From Bacteroidales bacterium (lineage in GTDB: Bacteria; Bacteroidota; Bacteroidia; Bacteroidales; JAGOPY01): 38,522 bases of DNA. Under the pieces are notes generated by a model that worked only from the letters and a program-made list of their open reading frames with translations, did no database searches and was not told the origin of the DNA. The DNA lies in NCBI GenBank assembly GCA_023229505.1, contig JALNZD010000039.1, positions 1 through 38,522 of the forward strand, read 5' to 3'. This document shows, in pieces, positions 30,193-38,522 of the stretch. The translations under genes were made by a program, and so were the position numbers. Each line of letters opens with the position of its first letter. Position 1 is the stretch's first letter.

Positions 30193-31269
30193 ATGGCAAT
30201 CCGAAGCAGGATATTATCCGGTAAACCAAAAAAAAAACTGATCCACAGGATAATCCTGCTATCTCTGACGATTTTAACCATCGGGGCAATCCTGTTAGCG
30301 GTGACCCTCTTCCGGTATATTTTAAAGCCGAATGTCCGGACTGAAAATAATGATCCGGTTTCTATCAAAATTCCTACCGGATCTGATTTCAATGATGTTA
30401 AAGAAATACTCTATAAAAAAGGTTTGATCATCAACAGGCACTCTTTTGAATGGGTTGCCGGAAGAAAAAACTATCCCGGTCTGATCAAACCCGGGCATTA
30501 TATTATTAAGGGCCCGATGAGCAACAATGATCTGGTCAATATGCTCCGCTCCGGTGCCCAGGCCCCGGTTAAAGTTGTGTTCAACAATATCCGGTTGAAA
30601 GAAGAACTCGCCGGGAAGATATCCCGGCACATAGAAGCTGACTCCATTTCCCTCATTCAATGCTGGAATGACAGGCAATTTTTAAAATCTTTGAATACCA
30701 CACCGGAAAAAGTTCTGATGATTTTTATCCCCAATACTTATGAATTCTGGTGGACAACTGATGCTTATGATTTTACACGAAGGATGCAAAAGGAGTTCAG
30801 TGATTTCTGGGATGGTGAAAGAACTCAAAAAGCTGCTTTAACCAGGTTGAGCATCCCGGAAATCATCATCCTGGCCTCAATAATTGAAAAAGAAACTCAA
30901 AAAAACGATGAAAAGCCAGCCATTGCCGGGGTTTATCTGAACAGGCTCCGGAAAGACTGGCCATTGCAGGCCGACCCGACCGTAGTCTTTGCATGTGGTG
31001 ACTTCGAATTGAAACGGGTGCTTACATTTCATACAAAAATCAACTCACCCTACAATACTTATATATACGGTGGTTTGCCTCCAGGGCCAATTTGTATACC
31101 CTCGATTGCTTCCATTGATGCCGTGCTGAATTACCAAAAGCATGATTACTTGTTTTTTTGTGCCAGAGCCGACATGTCAGGTTATCATGCTTTTTCCAGG
31201 ACCCTGGCTGAACATAACAGATATGCCAAGGCTTACCAGAAAGCTTTAAACGAAAGAAAAATCATTTAA
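30193..31269 (+). CDS. mltG: Endolytic murein transglycosylase
   Basis: Cuts nascent glycan strands at the inner membrane and so helps to set their length. From ATG 30193: cytosolic basic start, one transmembrane helix (LIHRIILLSLTILTIGAILLAV), a LysM-like part (about 50-120) and the YceG domain with the catalytic Glu232 in LASIIEKETQ, then LQADPTVVFACGD and YNTYIYGGLPPGPICIPS. The open frame extends to 30103 but overlaps the GNAT gene and would place 30 odd residues before the membrane helix; 30193 is preferred. Length 358 aa is normal. Confidence 0.94.
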   Translation: MAIRSRILSGKPKKKLIHRIILLSLTILTIGAILLAVTLFRYILKPNVRTENNDPVSIKIPTGSDFNDVKEILYKKGLIINRHSFEWVAGRKNYPGLIKPGHYIIKGPMSNNDLVNMLRSGAQAPVKVVFNNIRLKEELAGKISRHIEADSISLIQCWNDRQFLKSLNTTPEKVLMIFIPNTYEFWWTTDAYDFTRRMQKEFSDFWDGERTQKAALTRLSIPEIIILASIIEKETQKNDEKPAIAGVYLNRLRKDWPLQADPTVVFACGDFELKRVLTFHTKINSPYNTYIYGGLPPGPICIPSIASIDAVLNYQKHDYLFFCARADMSGYHAFSRTLAEHNRYAKAYQKALNERKII

Positions 31270-31282
31270 TGAGATTTGAAAC

Positions 31283-32227
31283 TTGAAATTAGTTGAAAAA
31301 ATACTGGTTCTGATAATTTTCTCTTTTACGGGAATTTACTCCATTTATGGAAATATTAACCAGGAATCCGGCATAAATGACTCTATTGACCGCCAGCCAA
31401 ATTACAAAGGCCGGCTGATTGGTGTTTCCGTGACGACAAGCGCTCTTTATGTTGGAAGCATGGCTGGCTTATACCAATTATGGTATGCTGATTACCCTAA
31501 ATCTTCTTTTCATTTTATCAATGATTCCGATGAATGGCTTTATATGGATAAGATCGGGCATACCACGACATCTTACTGGATAGGCAGGATTGGTTATGAA
31601 AGCCTCCGGTGGAGCGGGGTCGGCAAGAAAAAGGCCACCTGGTACGGAGGAATGTGGGGATTGGTTTATCTTACTTCTGTTGAAGTTTTCGATGGTTTCT
31701 CTGAAGAATGGGGCGCTTCAGTGCCAGATCTCGCAGCTAATACCATCGGCACGGGATTTTTTATCGGTCAGCAGTTGCTTTTTGATGATCAGCCTTTTAC
31801 CTTGAAATTTTCATTTCATCAAACCGACTTTGCCGAATATCGTCCCGACCTGCTGGGGGAGAATTTTATTCAGCAAATACTAAAAGATTATAATGGACTA
31901 ACGTACTGGCTTTCAGCCAATATTGCCTCATTTCTGCCTGAAACCAGTAAATTCCCGAAGTGGCTGGATGTCTCATTCGGGTACAGCGCAGAAGGTATGC
32001 TGGGAGCAAAATCAAATCCGTCGGAATTTAATGGCGAACCGCTGCCTAAATACTTCGAAAGGTATTCTCAGTACTTTCTTTCCCTTGACATCGATCTCAC
32101 CAAAATCAAAACTAAAAACAAAACGGTAAGCATGTTGTTAAACCTGGTCGGATATTTAAAGATTCCTTTCCCCGCTTTGGAGTTTAACAGGATAGATAAG
32201 GTGAGATGGCACTGGATGTACTACTAA
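31283..32227 (+). CDS. DUF2279-type outer-membrane-associated protein
   Basis: A 314-aa protein of the DUF2279 family (related to YfiM). Signal peptide (KILVLIIFSFTGIYSIYG), then small hydrophobic stretches (LIGVSVTTSALYVGSMAGLYQLWY) and the family core DEWLYMDKIGHTTTSYWIGR through GFSEEWGASVPDLAANTIG, with conserved His and Asp. Function unknown; a membrane-embedded or lipid-related role is possible. The start is TTG at 31283, because the nearby ATG (31269) runs into a stop after five codons. The start lies in a GAAACTTGAAATT filler motif, so the original start may have been changed. Confidence 0.8.
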   Translation: MKLVEKILVLIIFSFTGIYSIYGNINQESGINDSIDRQPNYKGRLIGVSVTTSALYVGSMAGLYQLWYADYPKSSFHFINDSDEWLYMDKIGHTTTSYWIGRIGYESLRWSGVGKKKATWYGGMWGLVYLTSVEVFDGFSEEWGASVPDLAANTIGTGFFIGQQLLFDDQPFTLKFSFHQTDFAEYRPDLLGENFIQQILKDYNGLTYWLSANIASFLPETSKFPKWLDVSFGYSAEGMLGAKSNPSEFNGEPLPKYFERYSQYFLSLDIDLTKIKTKNKTVSMLLNLVGYLKIPFPALEFNRIDKVRWHWMYY

Positions 32228-32922
32228 AAAATTCCAAATTCCAAGCTCCAAATTCCAAACAAATTCAAAAATTGACAAAGACAATAATATGGGATTTTAA
32301 TGGCACTTTGCTTAACGACATGCAGGTTTGTATCGATTGTATGAATATCATGCTGAAAAAAAGGAATCTGCCTTCTCTCGGCCTGAAACGTTACCGCGAT
32401 ATTTTCACTTTTCCTGTAAGGGATTATTATCTTTCTCTGGGTTTTGACTTTCAAAAAGAACCCTTCGAAATCCCGGCACACAAGTTCATTGATTTATATC
32501 GCGATAAACTGCATTTAGCGCCGCTACAGACGGATGCCGCGGATATACTCGATTATTTCCGCAGCCATCAAATTCAACAGGTGATTCTTTCTGCCATGGA
32601 GCAGGAATTCCTGGAGGATACTTTAAAATCAAAAGGCATCCTGAATTACTTTGATAAAGTAGTCGGGATCAGGAATCACTTGGGGGAAGGAAAACTTGAA
32701 ATGGCAAAGGAACTTATTGAAATCCTTGATAAAAAGCCCTTTGAATTGTGCCTGATCGGAGATACTGTGCATGATTACGAAGTGGCCCAGGGATCAGGGA
32801 TACCTTGCATATTGATTGCCCATGGCCACCAGTCGTTTGAAAGGCTTAACCAATTAGATTGCCTGGTATTGGAAAATTTTGAGTCACTGAAAAGCGAATT
32901 CCCGCATCTGGTGAAGTCATAA
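32206..32922 (+). CDS. HAD-superfamily hydrolase (phosphoglycolate-phosphatase-like)
   Basis: A 238-aa phosphatase of the HAD superfamily. Motif I is IIWDFNGTLL (Asp nucleophile, with the unusual N instead of D or G at +2), followed by a helical cap, motif II in VILSAMEQEF, motif III Lys in the GEGKLEMAKELIE region and motif IV in CLIGDTVHDYEVAQ. It probably removes phosphate from a small metabolite. The ATG at 32206 lies in the end of the DUF2279 gene and the first 22 codons (KNSKFQAPNSKQ) are filler repeat; a TTG at 32272, next to the first strand, is an alternative start. Confidence 0.87.
   Translation: MALDVLLKNSKFQAPNSKQIQKLTKTIIWDFNGTLLNDMQVCIDCMNIMLKKRNLPSLGLKRYRDIFTFPVRDYYLSLGFDFQKEPFEIPAHKFIDLYRDKLHLAPLQTDAADILDYFRSHQIQQVILSAMEQEFLEDTLKSKGILNYFDKVVGIRNHLGEGKLEMAKELIEILDKKPFELCLIGDTVHDYEVAQGSGIPCILIAHGHQSFERLNQLDCLVLENFESLKSEFPHLVKS
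32228..32275. repeat. Filler repeat at the start of the HAD gene
   Basis: AAATTCCAAATTCCAAGCTCC and related units (each shorter than 20 bases) read as KNSKFQAPNSK in the HAD frame. A single further AATTCCAAAT copy follows aroE at 38371. Confidence 0.6.
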
Positions 32923-32938
32923 GCTTGCCAAAACAGAC

Positions 32939-33658
32939 TTATCTGGGCTTTTCGATAATTTCCTGCTTTAACAATTTTCCGTTTTCGTATTCTTCCCGTT
33001 TTTCGAGCTCTCCAATATCATTAAGATAGACCCAGGTGCCGTTTTTGTTGGAATGCAAAAAAGAACCAGAGACTTCGACATTACCATTCAGATGGTAAAT
33101 AACATAAAGTCCTTCTACCTGATCTTTAATGAATGTAGCCTTCATTTTTATAGTTCCATCTGTAAAATTCCGGATCCACGGACCTTCTTTTAAATCGTTC
33201 CGGTAAATAATTTCTTCTGCCACCTGACCTTCAGGATAATAAGTCTTCCACTCCCCTTCTTTCAGGGTATTAATATAATGCTCTTCTGATGATAAAGTCC
33301 CTTCTTCTTCGCTGTAATAAAGCCAGGTACTGTCTTTTTTCTGGTTGACATATTTTCCTTCAGCCATTAAATTACCATTAGAATGATAGTTCCTGGTATA
33401 GGAAACCTTTCCACTGTCAAGCTGGTTTACAATGGCTTTGACTTTCCCTTTGGCATAGTAATAGGTGAAAATACCTAAAGGTTTTCCGTTGATATATTCA
33501 CCGGTAAATTTAAGGTTGCCATCATCATTATAAACCCGCCAAACGCCTTGTCTTCTCCCACTCGCATCAGCCTTATTGATATGGGTATCGGTGATTTCCT
33601 GGGCATTTACGCAGAAAACTACCAGAGACAACAGACCTGCTAAGATCAAGCATTTCAT
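32939..33658 (-). CDS. Secreted MORN/YwqK-repeat protein
   Basis: A 239-aa exported protein. Signal peptide MKCLILAGLLSLVVFCVNAQ, then eight or so repeats of about 23 residues with the pattern G-x-W-x-x-Y/F-x-x-x-G-x-(L/V)-x-x-x-x-x-Y (for example GVWRVYNDDGNLKFTGEYI, GTWVYLNDIGELEKREEY), as in MORN-like YwqK antitoxin proteins. In Bacteroidota these are common orphan surface proteins; the antitoxin label is historical and no toxin is adjacent. Convergent with the HAD gene (16-base gap), divergent from recR. Start ATG 33658. Confidence 0.88.
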   Translation of the reverse strand: MKCLILAGLLSLVVFCVNAQEITDTHINKADASGRRQGVWRVYNDDGNLKFTGEYINGKPLGIFTYYYAKGKVKAIVNQLDSGKVSYTRNYHSNGNLMAEGKYVNQKKDSTWLYYSEEEGTLSSEEHYINTLKEGEWKTYYPEGQVAEEIIYRNDLKEGPWIRNFTDGTIKMKATFIKDQVEGLYVIYHLNGNVEVSGSFLHSNKNGTWVYLNDIGELEKREEYENGKLLKQEIIEKPR

Positions 33659-33674
33659 ATATCCAACAATTGGT

Positions 33675-33682
33675 TAATTTTG
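33675..33682 (+). promoter_or_regulatory. -7 promoter element of recR
   Basis: TAATTTTG on the plus strand matches TAnnTTTG, about 47 bases before the recR start. No -33 box was identified. Confidence 0.45.
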
Positions 33683-33728
33683 TCATGAAAACGTAAATAT
33701 ATCGATTTTATTTAAAATTAAGGATAAG

Positions 33729-34340
33729 TTGAATTATTCATCAAAATTACTGGAGAATGCCGTGAATGAACTGGCAAGGTTGCCCGGGATCGGAAAAAAA
33801 ACTGCTTTGCGTTTAGCCTTGCACCTGATCAGGCAAGATGCTCAGAATGTGGAATCATTCAGCCAGGCCATCCTGAAAATGCGAAATGAAGTTAAAAGAT
33901 GCACCCTGTGCCATAATATTTCCGATACCGAAATATGCGATATTTGCGGAAATCACAAACGTGACCATTCGCTCATCTGTGTTGTCCAGGACATAAGGGA
34001 CGTAATGGCGATTGAAAATACAGGCCAGTATAATGGCGTTTACCATGTATTGGGTGGCATCATTTCCCCAATCGATGGGATTGGCCCGGAAGATCTGACC
34101 ATCGAATCGCTTCTCCTTAAAACAGCGGATGGCAACATCAAAGAGGTCATCCTGGCCCTTCCGACAACGATTGAAGGCGACACGACCAATTTTTATTTAT
34201 CCCGCAGGCTCACCGGCAACCCGGTGCTTCTGACAACTATTGCCCGTGGGATCGCCATTGGCGATGACATTGAATTTGCTGACGAAATTACCCTGGGCCG
34301 GTCCATCGTGAACAGGATCCCTTTTACCAATAATGTTTAA
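33729..34340 (+). CDS. recR: Recombination mediator RecR
   Basis: With RecO (and RecF) loads RecA at single-strand gaps. The 203-aa protein has the helix-hairpin-helix (ELARLPGIGKKTALRLALHL), a C4 zinc finger (C58, C61, C70, C73) and a Toprim domain with ICVVQDIRDVMAIENTGQY and HVLGGIISPIDGIGPEDL. Start is TTG at 33729, supported by AAGGAT a few bases upstream and by the family start; no ATG is near. Length normal. Confidence 0.96.
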   Translation: MNYSSKLLENAVNELARLPGIGKKTALRLALHLIRQDAQNVESFSQAILKMRNEVKRCTLCHNISDTEICDICGNHKRDHSLICVVQDIRDVMAIENTGQYNGVYHVLGGIISPIDGIGPEDLTIESLLLKTADGNIKEVILALPTTIEGDTTNFYLSRRLTGNPVLLTTIARGIAIGDDIEFADEITLGRSIVNRIPFTNNV

Positions 34341-34361
34341 GAAAGGCTGCCGCATTTGGGT

Positions 34362-34604
34362 TCACAAATGATCTTCGTTAAAAAGATCAAGCTGGTTGGC
34401 AGTAACGAATGATTCTTCAGGAATATCTTTCGAATAATTAGTTAAAAAACGCCTGATCATTTTTTTAATCAGTTTATTAGGCGTTGTTTTCCTTGCTTTG
34501 CAATAATTATCGAGCGAGCGCTGCTGGTTTTTAGAAAGTTTCAGCTTCACTTCCTTAAATCTGACCTTCTTCCGGCGTTTTTTCCGTGATTTGAGCACAG
34601 GCAT
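34362..34604 (-). CDS. Small basic RHH-like protein
   Basis: An 80-aa protein with a strongly basic start (KSRKKRRKKVRFKE), then VKLKLSKNQQRSLDNYCKAR, TTPN and KLIKKMIRRFL, which read as strand, helix, turn, helix of the ribbon-helix-helix fold. The acidic end (NQLDLFNEDHL) is short. It is probably a DNA- or RNA-binding protein; I know no function. It lies convergent to recR and downstream of glmM on the minus strand. Start ATG 34604. Confidence 0.7.
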   Translation of the reverse strand: MPVLKSRKKRRKKVRFKEVKLKLSKNQQRSLDNYCKARKTTPNKLIKKMIRRFLTNYSKDIPEESFVTANQLDLFNEDHL

Positions 34605-34675
34605 GATATAATAAAATTCAGATGTCGAAAGTAAAATTTAATGAAGATTATGCAGCGACCCGTTTGGGGAATTTA

Positions 34676-36052
34676 TCAACAAACCCATGAGGATATATCA
34701 CTGATAATGCGGCCTGCATATTCTTCAGCCTGCGAGGGGGTTGTCCCTTCAGCATAGATACGCATGATGGGCTCCGTGTTTGATTGGCGTAGATGGACCC
34801 ACCCATTTTCGAAATCTATCTTTAATCCATCTATATTATTTACAGGAAACTGTTTATAAGTCTCATGAATCCTGGTAAAAATTTCCTCCAGGCTAGCACC
34901 TGGTTTTAATGTCACTTTATTTTTTGAGATGAAGTAATCAGGATATTGACCGCGCAATTCAGAACAGGTGTTTTCCGAAAGGGCCAGATTAGAAAGGAAA
35001 AGGGCTATACCCACCAGCGCATCTCTTCCATAATGAAGTTCCGGATATATCACACCACCATTGCCTTCGCCGCCAATAACAGCCTTTTGTTTCTTCATCA
35101 TTTCAACAACATTAACTTCCCCTACCGCCGAAGCGAAATATTTTCCCCCATGCTTTTCAGTGACATCTTTTAAGGCGCGGGTCGAGGAAAGGTTGGAAAC
35201 CGTATTTCCGGGTGTATGACCAAGTATATAATCCGCCACGGCAACCAGTGTATATTCTTCCCCGAAAAAGCCCCCGTTTTCCATGATGATCGCCAGCCGG
35301 TCGACATCCGGGTCAACCACAAAACCGACATCGGCCTTATTCTCTTTGACAACCCGGGAAATTTCGCCTAAATGCTCCGGTAAAGGCTCGGGGTTATGGG
35401 CGAAGAGCCCATCAGGTGTGGCATTCACGGGAAATATAACCTCTACGCCCAATGCTTCCAATAAAGCAGGCAGCGCAATACCACCGACAGAGTTCACTGC
35501 ATCGAAGCACACCCTGAAATTGGCATTACGAATGGCCGGAATATTAACCAAAGGCAAACCTAAAATCTTTTTTATATGTTGGCCCAATTGGTCATTATTC
35601 TCCTGGTATGTTCCCAGGTTTAAGTAATCCGCAAAATTAAATTCATTCTTCCCGGCAATTTCAAGGATCCTTTGCCCGTCTGCTGCAGAGAGGAACTCTC
35701 CTTTAGAATTGAGCAATTTGAGGGCATTCCATTGGGCCGGGTTATGGCTGGCCGTGATGATAATTCCTCCGTCGGCGCCAAGATTTGCTACGGCCAATTC
35801 AACTGTAGGTGTTGTAGCCAGGCCCACGTCGGTCACATCTGCACTGCAACTCATCAAAGTGCTGCAAACCATAGCAGAAACCATTTTGCCCGAGACCCTG
35901 GCATCCCTTCCAACCACAATCTTCAAATGTTTCTTTCCGGAAATAATTTTAATATAGGAGGCATAAGCAGCAGTGAACTTAACTATCTCCGCAGGCGACA
36001 GCCCATCCCCAATAATACCTCTTATCCCTGATATTGATTTGATTAAAGTCAT
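34676..36052 (-). CDS. glmM: Phosphoglucosamine mutase (phosphohexomutase family)
   Basis: Interconverts glucosamine 6- and 1-phosphate for UDP-GlcNAc. The 458-aa protein has the four phosphohexomutase parts: SGIRGIIGDGL, phosphoserine loop TASHNPAQWN (Ser102), metal loop DPDVDRLA (247-251), sugar loop GGEGNGGVIYPE and phosphate loop RQSNTEPIMRIYAE. The RQSNTEP and DPDVDR wordings are those of the Bacteroidota enzyme; substrate choice between glucosamine and mannose or glucose phosphates is by family habit, not proven. Start ATG 36052; divergent from the TPR gene. Confidence 0.9.
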   Translation of the reverse strand: MTLIKSISGIRGIIGDGLSPAEIVKFTAAYASYIKIISGKKHLKIVVGRDARVSGKMVSAMVCSTLMSCSADVTDVGLATTPTVELAVANLGADGGIIITASHNPAQWNALKLLNSKGEFLSAADGQRILEIAGKNEFNFADYLNLGTYQENNDQLGQHIKKILGLPLVNIPAIRNANFRVCFDAVNSVGGIALPALLEALGVEVIFPVNATPDGLFAHNPEPLPEHLGEISRVVKENKADVGFVVDPDVDRLAIIMENGGFFGEEYTLVAVADYILGHTPGNTVSNLSSTRALKDVTEKHGGKYFASAVGEVNVVEMMKKQKAVIGGEGNGGVIYPELHYGRDALVGIALFLSNLALSENTCSELRGQYPDYFISKNKVTLKPGASLEEIFTRIHETYKQFPVNNIDGLKIDFENGWVHLRQSNTEPIMRIYAEGTTPSQAEEYAGRIISDISSWVC

Positions 36053-36160
36053 GATTAAAATTTTTGTAAAAATAGATAAACCTCACGACAGTTAGCCGTT
36101 CAAGGCTATTTTTAGGTATTCGAAAAAGATACTGAACCTGGGTGTGCTTATCTTTTTTAC

Positions 36161-36168
36161 TAATTTTG
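36161..36168 (+). promoter_or_regulatory. -7 promoter element of the TPR gene
   Basis: TAATTTTG followed by CCGC fits TAnnTTTG and lies 29-36 bases before the start codon of the TPR gene. Confidence 0.55.
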
Positions 36169-36196
36169 CCGCACTAAGATAGGATGCATTCCAATA

Positions 36197-37603
36197 ATGG
36201 AGCCATCATTTGAACATAACGAAACTGATCTGAAATTGCTGGTCGACCGCTTTGAAGAAATGTTGCGGGCCAACGGCAGCTATTTTTTCGATGTAGAAGA
36301 TTTTGAAGATATTATCGACTATTATCTTGATAATCAAAATATCACCAAATCCAGGAAAGCTATTGACCTGGCTGAAGCTCAGCATCCGGGTGCCACTGTT
36401 ATCCTGATCAAAAAAGCCAGGTATTTTGTACTGGCCAATAAGCCACCCAAAGCTTTATCCTTGCTGGAAGAAATCGAAAAGATCGATCCGACTAACGGGG
36501 ATGTTTATCTTCTTAAAGGCTCCATCTACAGCAAGCTTAAAAAGTTTGAAGACGCAATAAGGGAATACAATAAAGCCATCTTGTATGCCAGTGATATCGA
36601 GGAGGTTTACACTAATATCGCCTACGAATACGAGAATTCCGGCGATTATGCGAAGGCTATTGAATTCCTGAGTAAAATCCTGGATTTAGATCCTGAAAAT
36701 GAGTCAGCCATTTTTGAGCTTTCTTTTTGTTATGAAATAACCAATAACCTGGAGCAATCCGTCGAATTTTTCACGAATTTTCTGGACAATCATCCATATA
36801 ACAAGATCGCCTGGTTCAATATAGGAATTGCTTACAATAACCTGGAATTGTTTGAAAAGGCCATCCAGGCCTATGAGTTTGCTATTGCGATTGATGATAC
36901 ATTTTCCTCTGCTTACTTTAACCTGGCCAATGCATATGCCAACCTCGGTGAATACCGGCTGTCCATCAAAAATTACAAAGAAACCCTTAATTATGAGGAG
37001 CCCCAGGCAATTACTTATTACTATATTGGTGAGTGTTACGAAAAACTGAACCGATTCCACGAGGCGGTTGAACAATACAACCTGGCCCTTAAGATTGATC
37101 CTGAAATGGCAGATGCCTGGATGGGACTGGGTGTTTGTCATGATGAACTTGGGGAACAAAAAACCGCAGTTAAAAACATGGAAAGGGCGTTGGACTTTGA
37201 AGATGACAATGCTGAATACTGGTACATTTACGGTGACCTCAAGTATAAATTAGAAGATAAGGAAACGGCCACAAAGGCATTTGAGAAAGTCAGCGCCCTG
37301 GATCCCTTACACCCGGATATCTGGCTTGACCTGTCCGATATATATGTTGAATCAGGGGAAATGAAGACAGCATTTGAAGTGTTAGAGGAAGGGGTTTACC
37401 AGCAGCCTAAAAATGCCTCACTTCTTTACCGGCTAGCCGGGCTGCTTATGAAAGAAGGAAAGCAGAAACAAGGCCTTGCCATCTTATCCGAAGGTCTTGA
37501 ACTTGATTTTAACAAGCATAAAGAGTTATTCGAGTTTTTTCCCCAGCTTGAACAAAATGCTGAAATCCAGGAACTCATACAGTCTTACTTTAAGAAAAAG
37601 TAG
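36197..37603 (+). CDS. Tetratricopeptide-repeat protein
   Basis: A 468-aa soluble protein without signal peptide, built of about ten to twelve TPR units of 34 residues; clear ones are DVYLLKGSIYSKLKKFEDAI, EVYTNIAYEYENSGDYAKAI, IAWFNIGIAYNNLELFEKAI, SAYFNLANAYANLGEYRLSI and DAWMGLGVCHDELGEQKTAV. It should serve as a scaffold for protein contacts. It starts 145 bases from glmM (divergent) and is followed by aroE 14 bases after the stop, likely in one transcript. The partner is unknown. Confidence 0.93.
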   Translation: MEPSFEHNETDLKLLVDRFEEMLRANGSYFFDVEDFEDIIDYYLDNQNITKSRKAIDLAEAQHPGATVILIKKARYFVLANKPPKALSLLEEIEKIDPTNGDVYLLKGSIYSKLKKFEDAIREYNKAILYASDIEEVYTNIAYEYENSGDYAKAIEFLSKILDLDPENESAIFELSFCYEITNNLEQSVEFFTNFLDNHPYNKIAWFNIGIAYNNLELFEKAIQAYEFAIAIDDTFSSAYFNLANAYANLGEYRLSIKNYKETLNYEEPQAITYYYIGECYEKLNRFHEAVEQYNLALKIDPEMADAWMGLGVCHDELGEQKTAVKNMERALDFEDDNAEYWYIYGDLKYKLEDKETATKAFEKVSALDPLHPDIWLDLSDIYVESGEMKTAFEVLEEGVYQQPKNASLLYRLAGLLMKEGKQKQGLAILSEGLELDFNKHKELFEFFPQLEQNAEIQELIQSYFKKK

Positions 37604-37617
37604 ATGTCATTTCGTTG

Positions 37618-38370
37618 ATGCGTAAATTTGGTCTTATCGGTAAATTCCTTGATCATTCCTGGTCGAAGGAGTACTTTCATCAAAAATTCATAAGAGAAAA
37701 AATAAACAATTGCGTTTATGAGAATTTCCCGCTTGGAGATTTGAATGGTTTACGCAAGCTGGTTCTCGTTGATAGTGAGTTATCAGGGTTAAATATCACC
37801 ATTCCTTATAAACTGGAAATATTACAATATCTTGATGAATTGGACCCGGCAGCAGAAGCTATCCAGGCTGTGAACTGCATGCAAATATCAAGAAGGGGGA
37901 GTTCGGTGCATCTTAAAGGTTTCAATACCGATATGGTTGCATTCCAGGAATCATTAAAGCCACTTTTACTTGAAACCCACAGGAAAGCTTTGGTTTTAGG
38001 TACAGGAGGCTCTTCCAGGGCTGTTTGCTTTGCTTTGAAGGAATTACATATAGAATATACCCTCGTTGCACGGAAAGCAAAAGCAGGGTCTTCGACTTAT
38101 TCCGACATCAGCAGCCGGATCATTGCCGACCATCAGGTTATTATCAATACGACGCCTGTCGGGATGTATCCAAATGAGGACCAATGTCTTCCCATGCCCT
38201 ATCATTACCTAACAAGCCAACACCTGCTCTATGATTTAATCTATAACCCTGAAGAGACGTTGTTTCTGAAGAAAGGCCGCGAAGCAGGCGCGCAAATAAA
38301 GAACGGGCTGGAAATGCTACAATTACAGGCGGAACTAAGCTGGAGGATCTGGAACGAACACTTTCTATAA
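37618..38370 (+). CDS. aroE: Shikimate dehydrogenase
   Basis: Reduces 3-dehydroshikimate to shikimate with NADPH. The 250-aa protein shows GLIGKFLDHSWSKEYF (S13, S15), NITIPYK with catalytic K65, GFNTDMVAF with D105, the dinucleotide loop LGTGGSSRAVCFAL and GLEMLQLQAELSW at the end. ATG 37618 is chosen over the TTG three bases upstream. Slightly shorter than the enterobacterial enzyme. It lacks clear NADP Arg/Thr after the loop apart from ARKAK, which probably binds the phosphate. Cotranscribed with the TPR gene. Confidence 0.94.
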   Translation: MRKFGLIGKFLDHSWSKEYFHQKFIREKINNCVYENFPLGDLNGLRKLVLVDSELSGLNITIPYKLEILQYLDELDPAAEAIQAVNCMQISRRGSSVHLKGFNTDMVAFQESLKPLLLETHRKALVLGTGGSSRAVCFALKELHIEYTLVARKAKAGSSTYSDISSRIIADHQVIINTTPVGMYPNEDQCLPMPYHYLTSQHLLYDLIYNPEETLFLKKGREAGAQIKNGLEMLQLQAELSWRIWNEHFL

Positions 38371-38395
38371 AATTCCAAATATGGATTATTCGTTT

Positions 38396-38522
38396 AATCG
38401 GGTAGGAAGCGGCTCACGCCGCTGTCCCCCCACACCACCCGGCATACTTAATCGTACCAAGGCGGTTTCTATTAACTTTTACACCTTCATCCTCAGATAT
38501 AAGGACTGTAAACCTTGTTGAG
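38396..38522 (-). mobile_element. 3' end of a group II intron (domains V and VI), cut by window edge
   Basis: On the minus strand 38434-38467 is a 34-nt hairpin (AACCGCCTTGGTACG, ATTA loop, AGTATGCCGGGTGGT) with the size and shape of domain V. It is followed by GTGGGGGGAC and a stem AGCGGC-GTGA-GCCGCT (38408-38423), domain VI, and ends CCTACCCGATT near 38396. The triad position reads CGC, which I recall for class IIC introns. The reverse transcriptase and 5' end would be to the right, outside the window. Confidence 0.75.

Noticed and set aside
1..38522. tRNA or rRNA genes
   Set aside because: No cloverleaf with a GGTTCGAATCC-like T arm or rRNA core sequence was recognised by eye; the GGTTCGATT near 7733 belongs to the 116-bp inverted-repeat element.

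Overview
The window looks like a chromosomal segment of an uncultured or little-studied Bacteroidota (Bacteroidales-like) bacterium. Evidence: a short primary sigma factor of about 288 aa without the long region 1 of proteobacterial RpoD; several promoters with the Bacteroidota -7 motif TAnnTTTG; few Shine-Dalgarno sequences; an E1 alpha/beta fusion; a YwqK/MORN protein; a FISUMP-domain surface protein. The neighbourhood of dapF, degP/htrA, rpoD, gapdh, pyrG, yidC and tsaC is of a housekeeping kind.

Layout. (1) 1-7820 is accessory DNA: the end of an IS3-family element, transposase and restriction-enzyme remnants, a minus-strand run of four orphan genes whose borders look like integron cassette boundaries (one a HEPN-type putative RNase), an ArdC/SSB-like gene, a complete IS1595-type element with an 8-bp target duplication, a cluster of hairpins, and a secreted FISUMP protein whose last 55 or so codons have the NNC pattern of a diversity-generating-retroelement (DGR) variable region. 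No reverse transcriptase or template repeat was found here. (2) 7821-12997 is a minus-strand tyrosine/homogentisate catabolism operon: hmgA, a four-helix-bundle gene, hppD, fahA and a flavin-reductase-like gene. Both hmgA and fahA carry in-frame insertions of the low-complexity repeat DNA that also fills many gaps in this window. (3) 13186-14679 holds an orphan HicB-like gene, a six-repeat CRISPR array with no cas genes in view, and a block of simple repeats. (4) 14680-28645 is a long minus-strand housekeeping run: DHOD-like protein, S41 protease, 2-oxoacid dehydrogenase E1, nitrilase-like protein, tsaC, yidC, pyrG, gapdh, rpoD, degP. (5) 28819-38370 is mixed-strand core: dapF, GNAT, mltG, DUF2279-like, HAD, YwqK-like, recR, a small RHH-like protein, glmM, a TPR protein and aroE. 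(6) The right edge holds the 3' end (domains V and VI) of a group II intron on the minus strand.

How the genes work together. HppD, HmgA and FahA form consecutive parts of the route from 4-hydroxyphenylpyruvate to fumarate plus acetoacetate; the maleylacetoacetate isomerase is not in the window. YidC, DegP, CtpA and MltG serve envelope biogenesis; DapF and GlmM feed peptidoglycan precursors. The most interesting points are the DGR-like variable region, the integrase-less cassette array, and the repeat sequences spliced in frame into two catabolic enzymes. All functional calls come from reading sequence by eye; no database search was run.
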